Shown here piece by piece: positions 10,276 through 21,698 of a DNA stretch of 64,000 nt (its first letter is position 1; each line of letters starts with the position of its first letter). A program made the translations under genes and the position numbers. The stretch comes from Cristatella mucedo (Eukaryota; Bryozoa; Phylactolaemata; Cristatellidae). Location of the stretch: assembly GCA_009760855.2 (NCBI GenBank), contig WPIO01000119.1:738001-802000 (forward strand). The letters run 5' to 3'. The notes beneath the pieces were generated by a model, which did not search any database, was not told the DNA's origin, and saw only the letters and a list, made by a program, of their open reading frames with translations.

Positions 10276-10834
10276 GGAGATTTTAGCCATCGCAGATAAC
10301 CTAGCAGCTTCCAACTGTACTTGCTTAGTCTTCATGAGGATATGTCTGCTGTATTCTAATCTTGAATTTATTGATTTTTTGATCCGCTTGTATTTTAGAG
10401 GACGTAACTTTGATTGCGAAATATAGGAACACAGTTGAACCATAACCACAAATCACGGGGACTTACATTTATGAGTCTGTTTGTATTAGCATCGGTAGAG
10501 TGGTAGTAAGTTTATTTTACTGTCTTCTAGTGGGACCAACCATGCACAAGTATTATACATTTGCAGTTGATTTGTTTATGGTCTGAGATAATGTGTTCCC
10601 ATTGCTCGACGACGGGCCAACACAGTCGATTGTTGAACATTGCCTTAAATAAGCAAGGTTAATTTACTTCCTAAGGCGTTGTGAGTGCACTCGAAAATGA
10701 ATATTTTTAAGCGGTAATCAAAACCGTAGCTTCACACAACGAATTTGTATGACACAATGTGGCTGATTGTAAAGGATTTCGATAGCAGCCATGCTAACGA
10801 ATTCAATTGCAACGCCGTTTCCAGAACAAGCCTT
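10276..10834 (+). other. Duplicated unique sequence (copy A)
   Basis: Colinear with 26951-27524. Copy B translates a short frame here (MSVGRVVVSLFYSLL..., 27179-27385), but the copy A equivalent is interrupted. No gene is claimed. Confidence 0.4.
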
Positions 10835-11730
10835 CATAATAATAGTAATAATAATAATAATAAAAATAATAATAATAAACCTGATAAAGGATCCTCGGAG
10901 AACTCAGTTTAGTTCTAGGTGCTTTAAAGGTTCTGCAAAGGAGACATGATCGATTGGTGAGTGGTATCATGCTTAATCAATAGCTCGAATAACATTGTTA
11001 GTTGTGAAATGCTTAGGGTCAGCCTGCAAGTGTGGTTAGTGGCAGCATGCACAGTGTCAGCATGCATAAGCACATAAAGAACAAATCGCAGTGACTCACT
11101 AAATGCTGTCATAAATAGGTACGTTTTTGAGTTCTTTTTAAATATGGTCAAGTTAGGGGATGTTGTGACGAAAGTCGGGAGTGAGTTCCACGCTTTGGGA
11201 GCATACGAACTTAGTGCAGAGTGCCCAAATGATTTTAGATTTTTACAAGGTATTGGTACACAATTAAATTCCGAAAAGTGGGTGGTACGCTGCTTGGCTT
11301 GGTAGAAGAGTAGATCGGATAGACAGGCTAGAGCCCAATAATGATGGAACCTAAAATTGAGCGAAGAAACCTTGAGATCGATCAGTTGCTTGACTGGTAG
11401 TCGCTGCCGGTCGGTGGAAGTGGTGTGATGTGGCAACTGCGACGCTCACTACAGACAAGCCTAGATGCAGGGTTTTACAACGGCTGTAATAACCTGATTG
11501 CACATGAAAGTAATCCAACGAGCAGCAAGTTACAGAAGCCAAGACAAGACATTCCAAATGTACGGACCAACTTAGATGTGGTATCCTTACATAAATAAGC
11601 CCGAATTCTAGCATTGCTGTGTAGCTGAAATAAGGCAGACTTAATTGTGAACTGACGTGGTCGTCTAAGGAGAGGTCCCTTTGGAACGTGACTCCTAGAT
11701 TTCGTGTGGATTCAAGAGGAGATGCTAAAA
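10835..11730 (-). mobile_element. CR1/L2-type LINE, 5'-truncated (copy A)
   Basis: Read on the minus strand it ends at an (ATT)n tail (10840-10885) and a 3' hairpin (GCACCTAGAACTAAACTGAG). A 170-residue frame (11436-10924) covers the L2-like C-terminus, including LPVKQLIDLKVSSLNFRF and FSSYAPKAWNSLP, and reads on into the 3' region. The upstream part is frameshifted. Copy B has the same LINE at 27525-29140 with more 5' sequence. Confidence 0.9.
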
Positions 11731-11734
11731 GGCA

Positions 11735-12060
11735 TGCACGTGCACGTTATCAGGCTGCGGTCTCCAATAGCAATACAGATACTGTTCTCTCCAGTTTACG
11801 ATCAAACCACAGTCGTGCAAATGTTTTGTTGTTGAAAATAGCAGCTTAATCGCCGTTTTAATATGTAAAATTGCTGGCAGGCCCGGATTATTGGAGGCTA
11901 GAGCATGAGAACGCTTAAGTACAATGTCATGGAATTTGGCGGTTAAACCGGGAACATCTTTCTGCAAGTTGAAATCAAAACCACAGGGTTATGACTTTCT
12001 TGTGGAAATGGCAGCTGTAATGCAGGTTTTTATGGGATTCAGCTGTCAATGCAGCAGCTC
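11735..12060 (-). repeat. R3 repeat copy
   Basis: On the minus strand this shares the R3 core with the cluster at 38 kb: CTCATGCTCTAGCCTCCAAT, then CCGGGCCTGCC, then an AGCTGCTATTTTCAACA-type segment. A further CAGCTGCCATTTCC motif lies at 12004-12017. R3 has no recognised coding capacity or tail. Confidence 0.6.
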
Positions 12061-12305
12061 ACATCATGCATCAGGACTACAAATCTAGTGCTTAGTATTT
12101 GCAAGTTTTATTTTTTTAGTCGGAAATTTTAGCTTTTTACACGATTTCTTTTTATTTCGAGTATTACCCGTCCGTCTTAGTTGTGCACTTGGGATCTCGT
12201 TCCGTCTGGAAAACTATTATTTTAGCGTGCAAATGAATGCCGGTGCTTGGGAGCTGGCCACGCAACAATATTTAAGCCCCCTCTCTTTCCCTTTCATCTC
12301 TCTTT

Positions 12306-12309
<4 letters not shown>
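12061..12309. other. Unassigned spacer sequence
   Basis: AT-rich sequence between an R3 copy and the CT microsatellite. No frame of note. Confidence 0.3.

Positions 12310-12376
<67 letters not shown>
12310..12376. repeat. (CT)n microsatellite
   Basis: About 33 uninterrupted CT units, flanked by imperfect pyrimidine-rich sequence on both sides (12280-12410). The frames that cross it (poly Ser-Leu, poly Arg-Glu) are artefacts. Confidence 0.97.
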
Positions 12377-12380
<4 letters not shown>

Positions 12381-12519
12381 TCCCCTCTCTATCTCTCTCC
12401 TCTCTGTCTGTCTGTATGCATCCGAGCCTGAAAGATAAGTATTTATGTGTTCGAGAAGGTCATGCACTACGTCCGGTAGATAAGCCTGCTCAGGATATTT
12501 AAACGCATATAGATAAATA

Positions 12520-13275
12520 TAAACGCATGTGGGGCGTGTTAAGATAAGCATTCCACGGCTAAGCTGGTCCGTGCATTTCTGACATCCCGTCTTGACCTCT
12601 GTCGTTGCTTCCTGGCCTACCAGCATTTGCAATCGGGCACTTAGAGCTGGTGCAAAAATTTGCAGCTAGGATTGGCCGTTGTGAGCGTGGCAGTTGTCAT
12701 ATCACACCACTTCTCGCGGAACTGCAACGGCCACCAGTCAAGCAAGTGGTTGACTTCAAAGTTTCAATGCTCACTATCATTCCCTTCATTCTTATGCTCT
12801 AGCCTACCTATCAGGTCTACTCCCCCACCAGGCTAAGCAACGTATCACCTGTTTTTCGGAATCCAGCAGTTTACCAATACCTCGTACAAACCTCAAATCC
12901 TCTGAAGACCGCGCATTTAGTTCGTACGCTCTCATTGCCTGGAACTCACTCCCGACTTGTGTCAGAACATTATCTGTCTTGACCACATCTAAAAAGAACT
13001 TAAAAACATACCTATTTAGGATAGCATTTAGTGGGTTCTTGTGATTCATCCTTCATGTGCTTATGCGTGCTGACACTAAGCATGGTGCCACTAACCACAC
13101 TTGCAACCTGGCACTGTGCAAGTTACCCCTAACCATGTTATTCATGTTGTGTATCAAGCATGATATTACTCACCATTCAATCGCGTTTCCCTTTGCAGCT
13201 AATGTAAAGCACCTAGAAAGAGATTGAGTTCTCTGAGGGTGCTGTATCAAGTGCATTATTATTATTACAATAATA
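12520..13275 (+). mobile_element. 5'-truncated LINE with clean 3' end
   Basis: Starts in RT at the CGVLR.AFHG/LVRAFLTSRLDL segment and reaches the 3' hairpin AAAGCACCTAGAAAGAG / GAGGGTGCTGTATCAA and an ATT tail. The stem has A-T where most copies have G-C (GCACC/GGTGC), so pairing is kept. Frames are broken. It lies in the spacer between the duplication arms. Confidence 0.9.
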
Positions 13276-13326
13276 TTATATCGAGGTAATAAATAAATAA
13301 ATAAATATATGTATATATCTAAAGGA

Positions 13327-13366
<40 letters not shown>

Positions 13367-14214
13367 CTGTTGCATATTAAAGGCGTTTTGAGATGGCCAT
13401 AAACATAAAAAGTCTTAGCTAATGTTGATTCGAGGCACAGCCAAGTGGCCTCAGTCTAAGAGGGCGGTAGTGCCTGGCAAGAAGGTCGGGAAGAGGTTCA
13501 AATAGGTAGACTAGAGAAAGATAATAGAGGGACAACAAGTGAGAGACCTCACTTGGAATTCAAGACGTTTCTTTATGAGGAGCCAGTGCCGGTGTTATCC
13601 TACTGTGGCTCCGGATGCGGCAAATCTCGTGGAGTCACATGTACGTGAGCGGTAGAGACCCTTTATTCCCTCAAAGCGTATACATTGAGTAATATTTCAG
13701 CGAAATGGTTACACTGGTTCGGCACACTTTCATTGCAGTCTATGACTTCATCGAATTAGACGAAATGAAAGAATCTTTTAGTCTTTTTTATGATTGCCTA
13801 CAAATATTCAGTTAACAATTGACCCACAAGAGTGTCCACACTGCAAATGTCAATGGGTTGTTAGGCTATCAAAAATAACAAGACTTTCGACTGGAAAACT
13901 TTGCCTGGAGGTAGAGATGACTTATAAAAAAGTGCTGCCTAGATTTAAAGCACATTTTATATATCGAATAAAAGAGTCGTGCGAACGATTAGTATTTCGC
14001 CGCCATTTACAACGTCACTGTCCTTCATCTCATCCTTTAAAAAAATCTCCTTGAGTAATGCAACAATCGGGCTGAGGAGACGCCTGAAGCTCTGTGCGAC
14101 CAGACATATATCCCTACGGTACACATATGCTTACGGACGACGTAAGAGAAATGCTTTATTCGAAGACCGAGCTGGCTCACTCTTAAGCTGTGAGATAGTG
14201 TCTGTCTCTGAAAA

Positions 14215-14215
<1 letters not shown>

Positions 14216-14292
<77 letters not shown>
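14216..14292. repeat. (AT)n microsatellite
   Basis: 77 bases of perfect AT alternation. A shorter run lies at 13329-13363. Open frames of Tyr-Ile repeats on both strands come from this. Confidence 0.97.
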
Positions 14293-14295
<3 letters not shown>

Positions 14296-15479
14296 AACAC
14301 GCATTACGTAAGACATCCCAGCTCTAGCTTTCTCTTTTACTACGATTAGGTGCGCCTACATTGATTGGTGGAGTCTCATTATCTGTAGTAGCTGTATTTT
14401 CCGGAGTATCGTCACTTTGGAAAGCTCTTGTAGAGCACGTCGAACAAGTACACAATGTGTCGAAGAAATTCTTTGAACACATTTACTTTAATTGTACATT
14501 TTTACTGATATGATTCGTCAGGCGAATGCATATCCACTTTCCATTTTCCAGTGAACTGCTAGATGTCGGTTCAGTTAACAAAATCCTGGATCCTAGTCAA
14601 GTCTGTTGTTATAATCAAAATCATGTGACAGTTATACATGTTTAGTCCAAGACTTTAGCTGACATTTAAAACCTATCTGCCACGAAGCAGAGGTCCTGCC
14701 TTGCTGTAGGCTTTTCGGTTGTGCGCTTTAAAGATCTCTGACACTGTAGGCTGTCGTCACCGTATGAATAGAAAGTCTTAATCTCCCGCTGTGACAAAAT
14801 CACCTAGTATACAATATTTAAAGTTGGTAAAGTCAAATACAATCTCAATTTTAGACAGCCATGAATAATAATAACAGTGTATGTTTTTTCTTAAGAAACT
14901 CAGTTGTCTCTCGCTGTGTTTTCAATAACTGCGAAAGATTAGAGTAGTGCAACGGATTACACAGAGCTAACTGAGTATTGGCCTGCATGCCCAGCAAATT
15001 CAAAGCTCTTTTCTGGATAAATTTCATGCGGTTGATGTAAAAAATAACGTCGTTGCTTTATTTCAATAGCCGGATTGGTCAGATTTGATGTGGGCTCTGT
15101 GTGGGTTTTGGTGGCTCTTCCGTGCTCTCATTCAATGGTTCCTGATGGCCAGGCCGTGATGGCAGCCGTAAGTAATTGAATAGAAATATAGCTGCCACAT
15201 CTAGAAAGAAAGCTTCTAAAAACTGCGGTTTTAATTTTATTTAAATAATAGAGAGTAGTATTTTAGGTTAATCCACATTAACCCACCTAATTTAAGCCGA
15301 TTAGGCTTCAGCGTTCTCTCGCTGTAGCCTCGGAAGCCTCGGCAAAAATGGCCACCCAATAGAGTCAAGCTGCGACACAGCGGCCGTTACCACAAACAGT
15401 TTTGCATGTAAACTACAGTTTAATTGCAAATTATATCAAGTAATCTCTAGTTTTATCAACCAATTGTCCTGCAATTACG

Positions 15480-15600
15480 CTTGCACCTCCCCATGCTATG
15501 TCCTCAAACGGCCCGGGCCAGCCAGCCTACCTGTATAGCTGAAATGCGATGCAGCTACCACTTTCACAATTAGTGTTACACTTGCTGGCTTCTTCGGATA
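15480..15600 (+). repeat. R3 repeat copy
   Basis: Core CATGCTATGTCCTCAAACGG, then CCCGGGCCAGCCAGCCTACC and CGATGCAGCTACCACTTTCAC. It matches the copies at 38.0-39.3 kb in order and spacing. Confidence 0.6.
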
Positions 15601-15639
15601 TGTATTTAGTACGCTTAGTCGTGGTGACACTGCATTTTA

Positions 15640-15715
15640 CCAAAGACCCTTAAATCGTGCTTCATAGATTACATTGGGTTCTCCTAGAATGCTATGCAAG
15701 TATGCAAGCATTGTA
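15640..15715 (+). mobile_element. SINE-A or LINE tail remnant
   Basis: Only the tail is left: AAATCGTGCTTCATAGATTA, then GGGTTCTCCTAGAATGCTAT. The head is not recognisable. It abuts the left boundary of duplication copy B. Confidence 0.4.
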
Positions 15716-15939
15716 GTTATTGTTGATTCTCCTGATAAAAAGTGGTTAATTGTCTGGATAAAGATTAGAGTCTCTTAGAGCACTTCGAAAGCGGAATAAT
15801 TTTAATGTGATAGTCACCATAGATTTAAAAAAATGCAGTGTAACGGCATCTGAACTACTTTCCTCAGTTCTCAAGTACAGCGCTCGTAACGATGATATTC
15901 ATTGCCGTTTAATGAAACATACAGCGACATCCTGAGCAC

Positions 15940-16590
15940 AGGAATTTCCTCTATGGTCTTGTGGATGTTGCAGGGGTAGCCTCAGAGCTGCTGACAGAAG
16001 CTGAAGACGGCAGTAGCATAAGAAGCCTAATCTCAGAAATGCAAGTCAGTCTCCCTAGATATAGGTAGGTCTATTTAGCTGCAATGAAGGCACTACCTTC
16101 AGGTGTCTAGCTTCCTGAGCCTAGCTTAGCCTGCTGGAGCTATTTTGACTGACCGTAGGGGCAGCATATTTTAACAAAGCCGAATCAGTCAGCGCTTATG
16201 TGAATATAGATGTGAGAGGATTTACTATACCTATACACACATTCACTGAGGTGGGTACCGTTTGGGGTGCTGTCTCACATAATGTCGGAGAGATTAAATC
16301 TATCACAATAAACATGTCAGCAGAGAGGTTATAAATGACCACAACATTTTTAGTATTTCATACTGCATTGGAAAGGATGCATCGAAAAGATAAGTTCGGC
16401 TTCAATTTTAACGCTTCAGAAACGCCAGTAATGAAGGACATACTACAAAATAGAAATCTGCTAAAGGTTGAGGGTCATGAGGCTATTGGGTTTTAGAAAA
16501 TGTAAAACTTGAGCTTTTTGGCAGGAGATGATTAAGGCTTCATAAAAATTACTGAGAAGATTACAGCACATTTGATCGCTCGGATAAATA
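15940..16590 (+). pseudogene. Remnant of an unrecognised coding sequence (copy B)
   Basis: The best-preserved part is 16161-16334: 57 codons without interruption, including NKAESVSAYVNIDVRGF, IPIHTFTEVG and GEIKSITINMSAERL. After one TAA the same frame continues to a TAG at 16494-16496 with a protein-like composition (FGFNFNASETPVMKDILQ). An upstream segment reads ASELLTEAEDGSSIRSLIS. No family was recognised. A decayed host gene piece or a domesticated element is possible. Confidence 0.45.
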
Positions 16591-16724
16591 AGTCGTGTAC
16601 AAGGCTTCCATGCAGAATCTAGGCTTTAACTTTTATGCAGATGGCACTCAGATGTAACACTGGTTCAATCTTTCCCATCCTTCGAGCACATTAAGGTATA
16701 TATACAAATTGGTTGCAAGTAATA

Positions 16725-16773
<49 letters not shown>

Positions 16774-17160
16774 ATGAATGGCAGCAAACTTTCTTAAATT
16801 TAATACCGGCTAGACCAACTTAATAGTTATGGGCAAACCGAGTGAGATTCAGAAATAGGAAAACCTAACGCCCAAATCGGCTATGGCAGCATATCTCTTA
16901 CTGAATCTGCACGTAATCTAGGTATCCTGCTCCTATGTGATATTTCATAAGACGATCACATCAACTTCACAATCAAACCTGTTTTTTTCAGCTACCTAAC
17001 ATTGCTAAAACCCGGGCTTGTTAAGAACTGGAAGGCCACGTCTAAGTTTGTCCATCTCACAGTCCGTCTCGACTTCACTAACTCACTGCTGGCTGGTTTA
17101 CAGGCTTGTGCAATCAACCACTTACAGCTGGTCCAAAACTCTACAGCGAGATCGATTGGG
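16575..17160 (+). mobile_element. LINE fragment, RT region (copy B)
   Basis: Counterpart of 2530-3300: LGFNFYADGTQM (YADG at the catalytic site, so the second aspartate is lost), broken by an (AT)n expansion at 16730-16767, then downstream RT segments. It joins the next LINE piece near 17150, as in copy A. Confidence 0.85.
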
Positions 17161-18550
17161 TACCTCAGAGCTCTGATATTGGTCGGATTCTGTTCATGGT
17201 TTATGCTCTCCCTCTAGCCGATGTGATTACCAGGCACAATATAGGCTTTGACTTGTATGCAGATGACACTCAGTAGTAAATTCGTTTAGATCCCTCCAAG
17301 CCATCCAGGATGTCAAATTCTCTTTATACTCCTTGCTGAGCGTGTTGACAACATCCACACATTAGTGGTAGCAAAATCTCTTAAATTGAATGATCATACA
17401 ACAAACCTCCTAGTTTTGAGCAAACCAAGTGTCATTTAGAAGTTTGAAAGGGTAACACTCACAATCGGCTATGTCAGCATACGTCCTCTTCTAGTAACAC
17501 AAATTCTAGGTGTCATGTTCTAAAGAGACCATAATTAGACATCCACATCACCTCCAAAATCAATTCTGCACACTTTCAGCTACATAACAATGCAACAATT
17601 CTGGCGTTTTTATATAGGGATACAACATCTAAGTCGGTCCACGTATTTGTGACATTCCGTCGTGACTTCTGTAACTCACTGCATGCTCATCTACAGGCCT
17701 CGGTCGGGAGTAAGCGAAACCAAGCGGTGTGGTCGGTGCCTAGAGAGTGGCATTGGTTAATTTGCAGAGCAGAATCACACAGTGGTCAGCTACTGATAGT
17801 GAGACGTCTCACCATACGTTTGGGCGTTTGTGATGCATTAAGCGAGCTTTTCAAGGTCGACGACGACGTGACCGAATTGAGTGCTAAAATCAGCACCTAC
17901 GAGAGGGTGGTGTGCTTACAGCTGATGCGAAACTCTGCCAACTAGGCTTGTCTCACGCGAACCTTGCACATGCCACGTTACACCACTTCTCGCCAACCTC
18001 CACTGGCCATCGTTCAAGCAAAGCCTCAACTTCACGGTTTTGTAACTCACTTTTAGGTACCTATATCCTTCGGCTCCAGCCTACCTGTCAGATCTATTCA
18101 CCTACAATTCCAAGCACCGTATCACTCGTTTTCCGGAATCTAATTGTTTACTTATACCTCGTAAGAATCTCAAATACTTTGGAGACCATGCATTTATTGT
18201 GTATACTCCCAAAGCCAGTAACCCACCCCTATCTTGCGTCACGACATCTCTTGAGTTGACTACCTTAAAAAGAAACTAAAAAACGTCCTATTTATGATAG
18301 CATTAAGTGTTTCCCTGTGATCCGTCCTTCAAGTGCTTATACTTGCTGACACTGAGCAGGCTGCCATTAACAATAATGGGATGCCGTACCTGTGCATGTC
18401 ACCCCTAACTATACTTTTCTTGTTGCTTATTGAGCATACTGCTACTAACCAATTGATTGTTCTTCAGTTACAGAAAATATAAAGTGCTTAGAAAGAGAAT
18501 GAGTTCTTTGAGGGTGCTATCGAATGTTTTATTATTATTATTATTACCTA
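17150..18550 (+). mobile_element. LINE fragment with 3' end (copy B)
   Basis: Counterpart of 3301-4540: it starts near YLRALILVGF (around 17160) and ends with a hairpin (GTGCTTAGAAAGAGAATGAG, GAGGGTGCTATC) and (ATT)n at 18530-18546. About 17700-17900 contains sequence not matched in copy A (SVGSKRNQAVWSVPREWHWL and following), a copy B-specific difference inside the LINE. Confidence 0.85.
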
Positions 18551-18840
18551 TATAGACTGTGCCTTTAGTTCATATGCTCCAAAGTCTAGAAATCATTACC
18601 AGTGCACGTCAAAAGTCCTTTGACATGACGAATTTTACTAACAACCTTAAAAGGCACCTGTTTATGGCAGTATTTTGTGGGTATCTAGTCTTTCGTGCTC
18701 ATTTGCCTGCTTACAATGTGCCTGCTTTGTGCATGTCCCAACAATTATTTAGTTATACTTTCTATCTGGCATTTGCAAAGTACCTAGAAAGAGATTCGGA
18801 TCTCTGAGGGTCTACATTATTATTCTTATGATTCCCCACC
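18551..18840 (+). mobile_element. LINE 3'-end fragment (copy B)
   Basis: Counterpart of 4545-4840, with the decayed hairpin GTACCTAGAAAGAGATTCGG (18780) and an ATT run. Confidence 0.8.
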
Positions 18841-19424
18841 AATAATGGAAGTAAGGTTTTTGACTTATTTTACACAGCGTCACTTGATCTCATTGACCCG
18901 TGAAATTACCACCCAGCGGATGGAACTTTATTCTTTAACGACTAGAAACTTTTCATTTCATAATTAACACGATTATTTGTTTAATGAAAACTCGTTCCAT
19001 CGTATATAGAAAAAATAATACATGCATTAAGAGATCTATCTTACTCAAACCCAAATGCTTCTGTAATCAAGAAGTAGTAGCTCGCTACGAGTCTGATGAA
19101 CTTATGTAAAAAGCCACTAACATCTAGCCTAGATTATTTTCTGGTTTTAGGTTACTAGCTGACCTCCATAGCAAGAGACCTCAATGAAAAATACACACAT
19201 TTGGTCACTGTGGATCAGAGCACGCATTCAGGAACTACCAAGCTCTTGCTAAAATTTGCCTCTTGTTTAAGGCGGGAACTACTACTCAGCCTCTTTGTTC
19301 AGTTGTGCAATACAGCACATACTTTAAATGCCACTGCTTCTGCTTTTTATTCGGATTTATTCCCTATAATATACGTAATTCAAATATATAGTAACTAGAT
19401 ACGACTAGATACATACTGGATGTC
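18841..19424 (+). other. Duplicated unique sequence (copy B)
   Basis: Colinear with 4841-5337 plus 5781-5875. It carries the unoccupied site corresponding to the LINE piece at 5338-5780 (around 19310). No gene seen. Confidence 0.4.
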
Positions 19425-19565
19425 TGCCGAGCTGGTCTGGTCCAGCGGTTAAGGCACTTGCCCCGACTAAGGTCTGGCTGAGGGCGTGGGCTCGAGCCCA
19501 GAGGCATATGTGAAGAGCCTGAATAGAGATTAAGTTCTCTCCAGGAGCTGTGCAAATTTAATACA
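19425..19565 (+). mobile_element. SINE-A, best-preserved tRNA-like head (copy B)
   Basis: A box TGGTCCAGCGGTTAAGGC and B box GGGCTCGAGCCC are both close to RNA polymerase III consensus. The tail is GTGAAGAGCCTGAATAGAGA, TTAAGTTCTCTCCAGGAGCT. It is the more complete version of the 5876 copy, retaining about 18 bases between the boxes that copy A lost. Not a tRNA gene: no acceptor stem closure and no anticodon arm. Confidence 0.9.
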
Positions 19566-19668
19566 TATCTCTACTCAGGAACATCGCAAATGCCACGGGC
19601 CCGAAACAATGACTTTGATCTTGTTCGAGGTGAACATTTTCACCACTATGCTAAACCAGCATGATATA
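19560..19668 (-). mobile_element. SINE-A head, inverted partner (copy B)
   Basis: Minus strand: GCTGGTTTAGCATAGTGGTG (A box) and TCGGGCCCGTGGCATTTGCG (B-box region), tail joined to the tail of the plus-strand SINE. Counterpart of 6000-6105. Confidence 0.8.
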
Positions 19669-20924
19669 GCTTTCCAAATGTACGTATAAGAGTTGCAAAC
19701 TCAGCCGCGGCTTAGATGGTCTAATAAAGTGAAGCTGACCGTAACCTAAAAATATGAGTTAAAATTGAATCACTTGCAATATTCAACTAGCCAGCTCAAT
19801 ATTGCTGCTTTCATGGTTGTGCATCCGGGCCGACGAGGGGAAACTCTATCTAATCCCCCGACATATCCCTACTACAGTAGGGTAATATAGTTTCTCGGCA
19901 ATCTACAAAAGGCAGCAGCTGCCCTGAAAAATTCACTGGCATAAGCGTGGATGTTCGATTATTCTAAAACCTCAGTATTCTCAGGGATTAGGATGCAATT
20001 GAGAACCCGGCTCTACAGATCATAGCTGCATGCATTGATAACTTTGTCCTTAACCTTAACAATTTCCAAACTTGCTCGATCGGTATGATTAAGCTGCACC
20101 AGGAGCCCGACCTGTTATGTCTTGCGTCAGTAGCCTAGCACATGTAAAGGGCAGATTTTATTTTATTCTTCGGGCAATAAACCAAGCAATTCATTGGGAT
20201 AATTATCAGCTCCAAGCCCTTCCATGATATATTTGCAAGCTTGGCTGCCTTCAATAACTTTAGTCAGCTGGGCGCCGTATCTTGGTTTATTCAGCAGGCC
20301 CATGATAAGACCTTCAGCCTTCTAAAAAAAATCACAAAACCGTTTAGAAGCGTGGAATTTTTGCACTTGCCATTTACTACCGCTCTAGCTCTCTCAGTAT
20401 TTCGTAAAATTATTGCGAGTCATATTAGAAAAATCATTGTGATCCCTAACCACGCTGCTGATATACTTGTCCACGGTAAATGTGCATGAAATGCATCAAA
20501 TGAAGGCATGGGTGAGCCAAAGTGCTGTTCGACTAGCTTGGGCGTTTACCCAAATAAGGGCAAGTTCTGAAAGACAGATAACTCCTACGTAGACCGTGAC
20601 AATTTTCGCCTGGAAATTCGGCTCACCCTAGCTTGGTGCAGACTTTCAAAGATTTTAGTAAGCCTTTATCAATGGTAAGCGTGTTAGAGCTGCTAGCGCC
20701 GGTTAATAACACATATGTTTCCTCATATTGGTAAAACTTTAGGAGCCATTACGAAGTCCTGCTGACATCAAGAGGGCAGCAGCCGTTCAAGGCGTCATCT
20801 CTTACATTAAACTACGATTGCTAGTTGCTTTTTTTTATCTTTGACGTCCCAAAACATTAATTCCTATGAAATTAATTTATAGTTGCACAATACGAGTGCA
20901 GATTAGATTAAGCTTCATCTGAAG
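19669..20924 (+). other. Duplicated sequence without recognisable genes (copy B)
   Basis: Colinear with 6106-7364. An 82-codon frame at 20241-20489 is open here, but the copy A equivalent carries stops and shifts, and no family is recognised. Confidence 0.4.
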
Positions 20925-20995
20925 CAAATTTGAAGTGCCTAGAAAGAGATTTAGATCCCCAATATAACAAATGTATTATTATTGTCGTTATTACA
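20925..20995 (+). mobile_element. LINE 3' tail fragment (copy B)
   Basis: GAAGTGCCTAGAAAGAGATT and TGTATTATTATTG. It is the empty-site partner of the 7365-8250 region in copy A. Confidence 0.75.
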
Positions 20996-21419
20996 GCATC
21001 GGTGTACGCCAAGGCACTGAGAGAAATAATTTACTCAATGGTATGTGTAGCAGCAGCGAGCGCTACTATAGTTAAATAAAACGTTAAAGTGATCAAGCTT
21101 AAGCATATAGAATGGCATTGGCATAAGAGTAGTATGAACTCGCTCGGCTGCGGCCGAAGCTTTCGTTTGGCGTACCTGAGTAAATATATTGGAAAGCTGC
21201 CCGGTGAGTTTAACGAATTAGTTCAACCAGTTTATCTAAGTGACTGTGAATTAAAAACTAAATCTAAAATTATGTTCGCAATTCTTTTCGAATGAACCAC
21301 AATCAAGATCCTGCATCAGGTAAAGATGAAACTAAATAGCGTTCTCGGGAACAGCTGCTGGCAGCAGAGATGCTAGACGAGGCTCCTCACCGAAGTGCTG
21401 CAGAGACTGCAAGAAGGAG

Positions 21420-21698
21420 GCTTAAAAACATACCTATTTAGGACAGCATTTAGTGGGTCCTTGTGATTCGTGCTCGATGTGCTTATGCGTGCTGACACTG
21501 TTCATGCTGCCACTAACCACATTTGCATGCTGACCCAGTGCATGTAACCCCTAACCATGTTATTCATTTTGTTTGTTTTTCAAGCATGATTTTCCTTACT
21601 ATTCTATTGCGTATCACTTTGCAGCAAATGTAAAGCGCCTAGAAAGAGATTAAGTTCTCTGAGGGCGCTTTATCAAGTGCAATATTATTATTATTATT
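21420..21698 (+). mobile_element. Short 5'-truncated LINE inserted in copy B only
   Basis: About 278 bp of the LINE 3' end, from LKTYLFRTAFSGSL-coding sequence to the hairpin (GCGCCTAGAAAGAGATTAAG / GAGGGCGCTTTATCAA) and (ATT)5. Copy A reads straight across: GGAGGC joined to ATTCACGCC near 8692. The 3' tail merges with that ATT, so no target duplication is visible. The typical hairpin and low decay suggest a relatively recent insertion. Confidence 0.9.

Larger units (their letters stand above)
1669..11730 (+). repeat. Segmental duplication, copy A
   Basis: This stretch is colinear, in the same orientation, with 15706-28430. Anchors seen by eye include TTTAATGTGATA (about 1760/15800), GAGATTAAATCTATCAC (2258/16288), the SINE pair (5880/19425), GGCGTACCTGAGTAAA (8450/21170) and TATTTTATTCAGGAGATTTT (10265/26948). 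Copy A alone carries two LINE insertions (5338-5780, and 7365-8160). Copy B alone carries two others (21420-21698 and 22357-25971). Without these, both arms are close to 8.8 kb. The boundaries are approximate: similarity starts near 1669/15706 and fails near 11730/28430. Confidence 0.85.
13276..15640. other. Spacer between the duplication arms; no gene seen
   Basis: Contains an (AAAT)n run (13286-13305), an (AT)n run (13329-13363), a long (AT)n run (14216-14292) and one R3 copy (15480-15600). The 86-residue frame at 13794-14054 (MPTNIQLTIDPQECPHCKCQW...) contains a CPHCKC string but no recognisable domain, and it has no ATG: its first codon is an alternative start. No host gene is called. Confidence 0.4.

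Noticed and set aside
12227-12632. Long frames on both strands across the CT repeat (Ser-Leu and Arg-Glu runs)
   Set aside because: Created by the dinucleotide repeat itself; they have no stops because of composition.
13979-14316. Three overlapping frames rich in Tyr-Ile
   Set aside because: Read from the 77-bp AT alternation in both directions.
19425-19520. A tRNA gene, suggested by near-consensus A and B boxes
   Set aside because: No acceptor stem or anticodon arm closes, and the sequence continues into a LINE-type tail repeated elsewhere; it is a SINE head.
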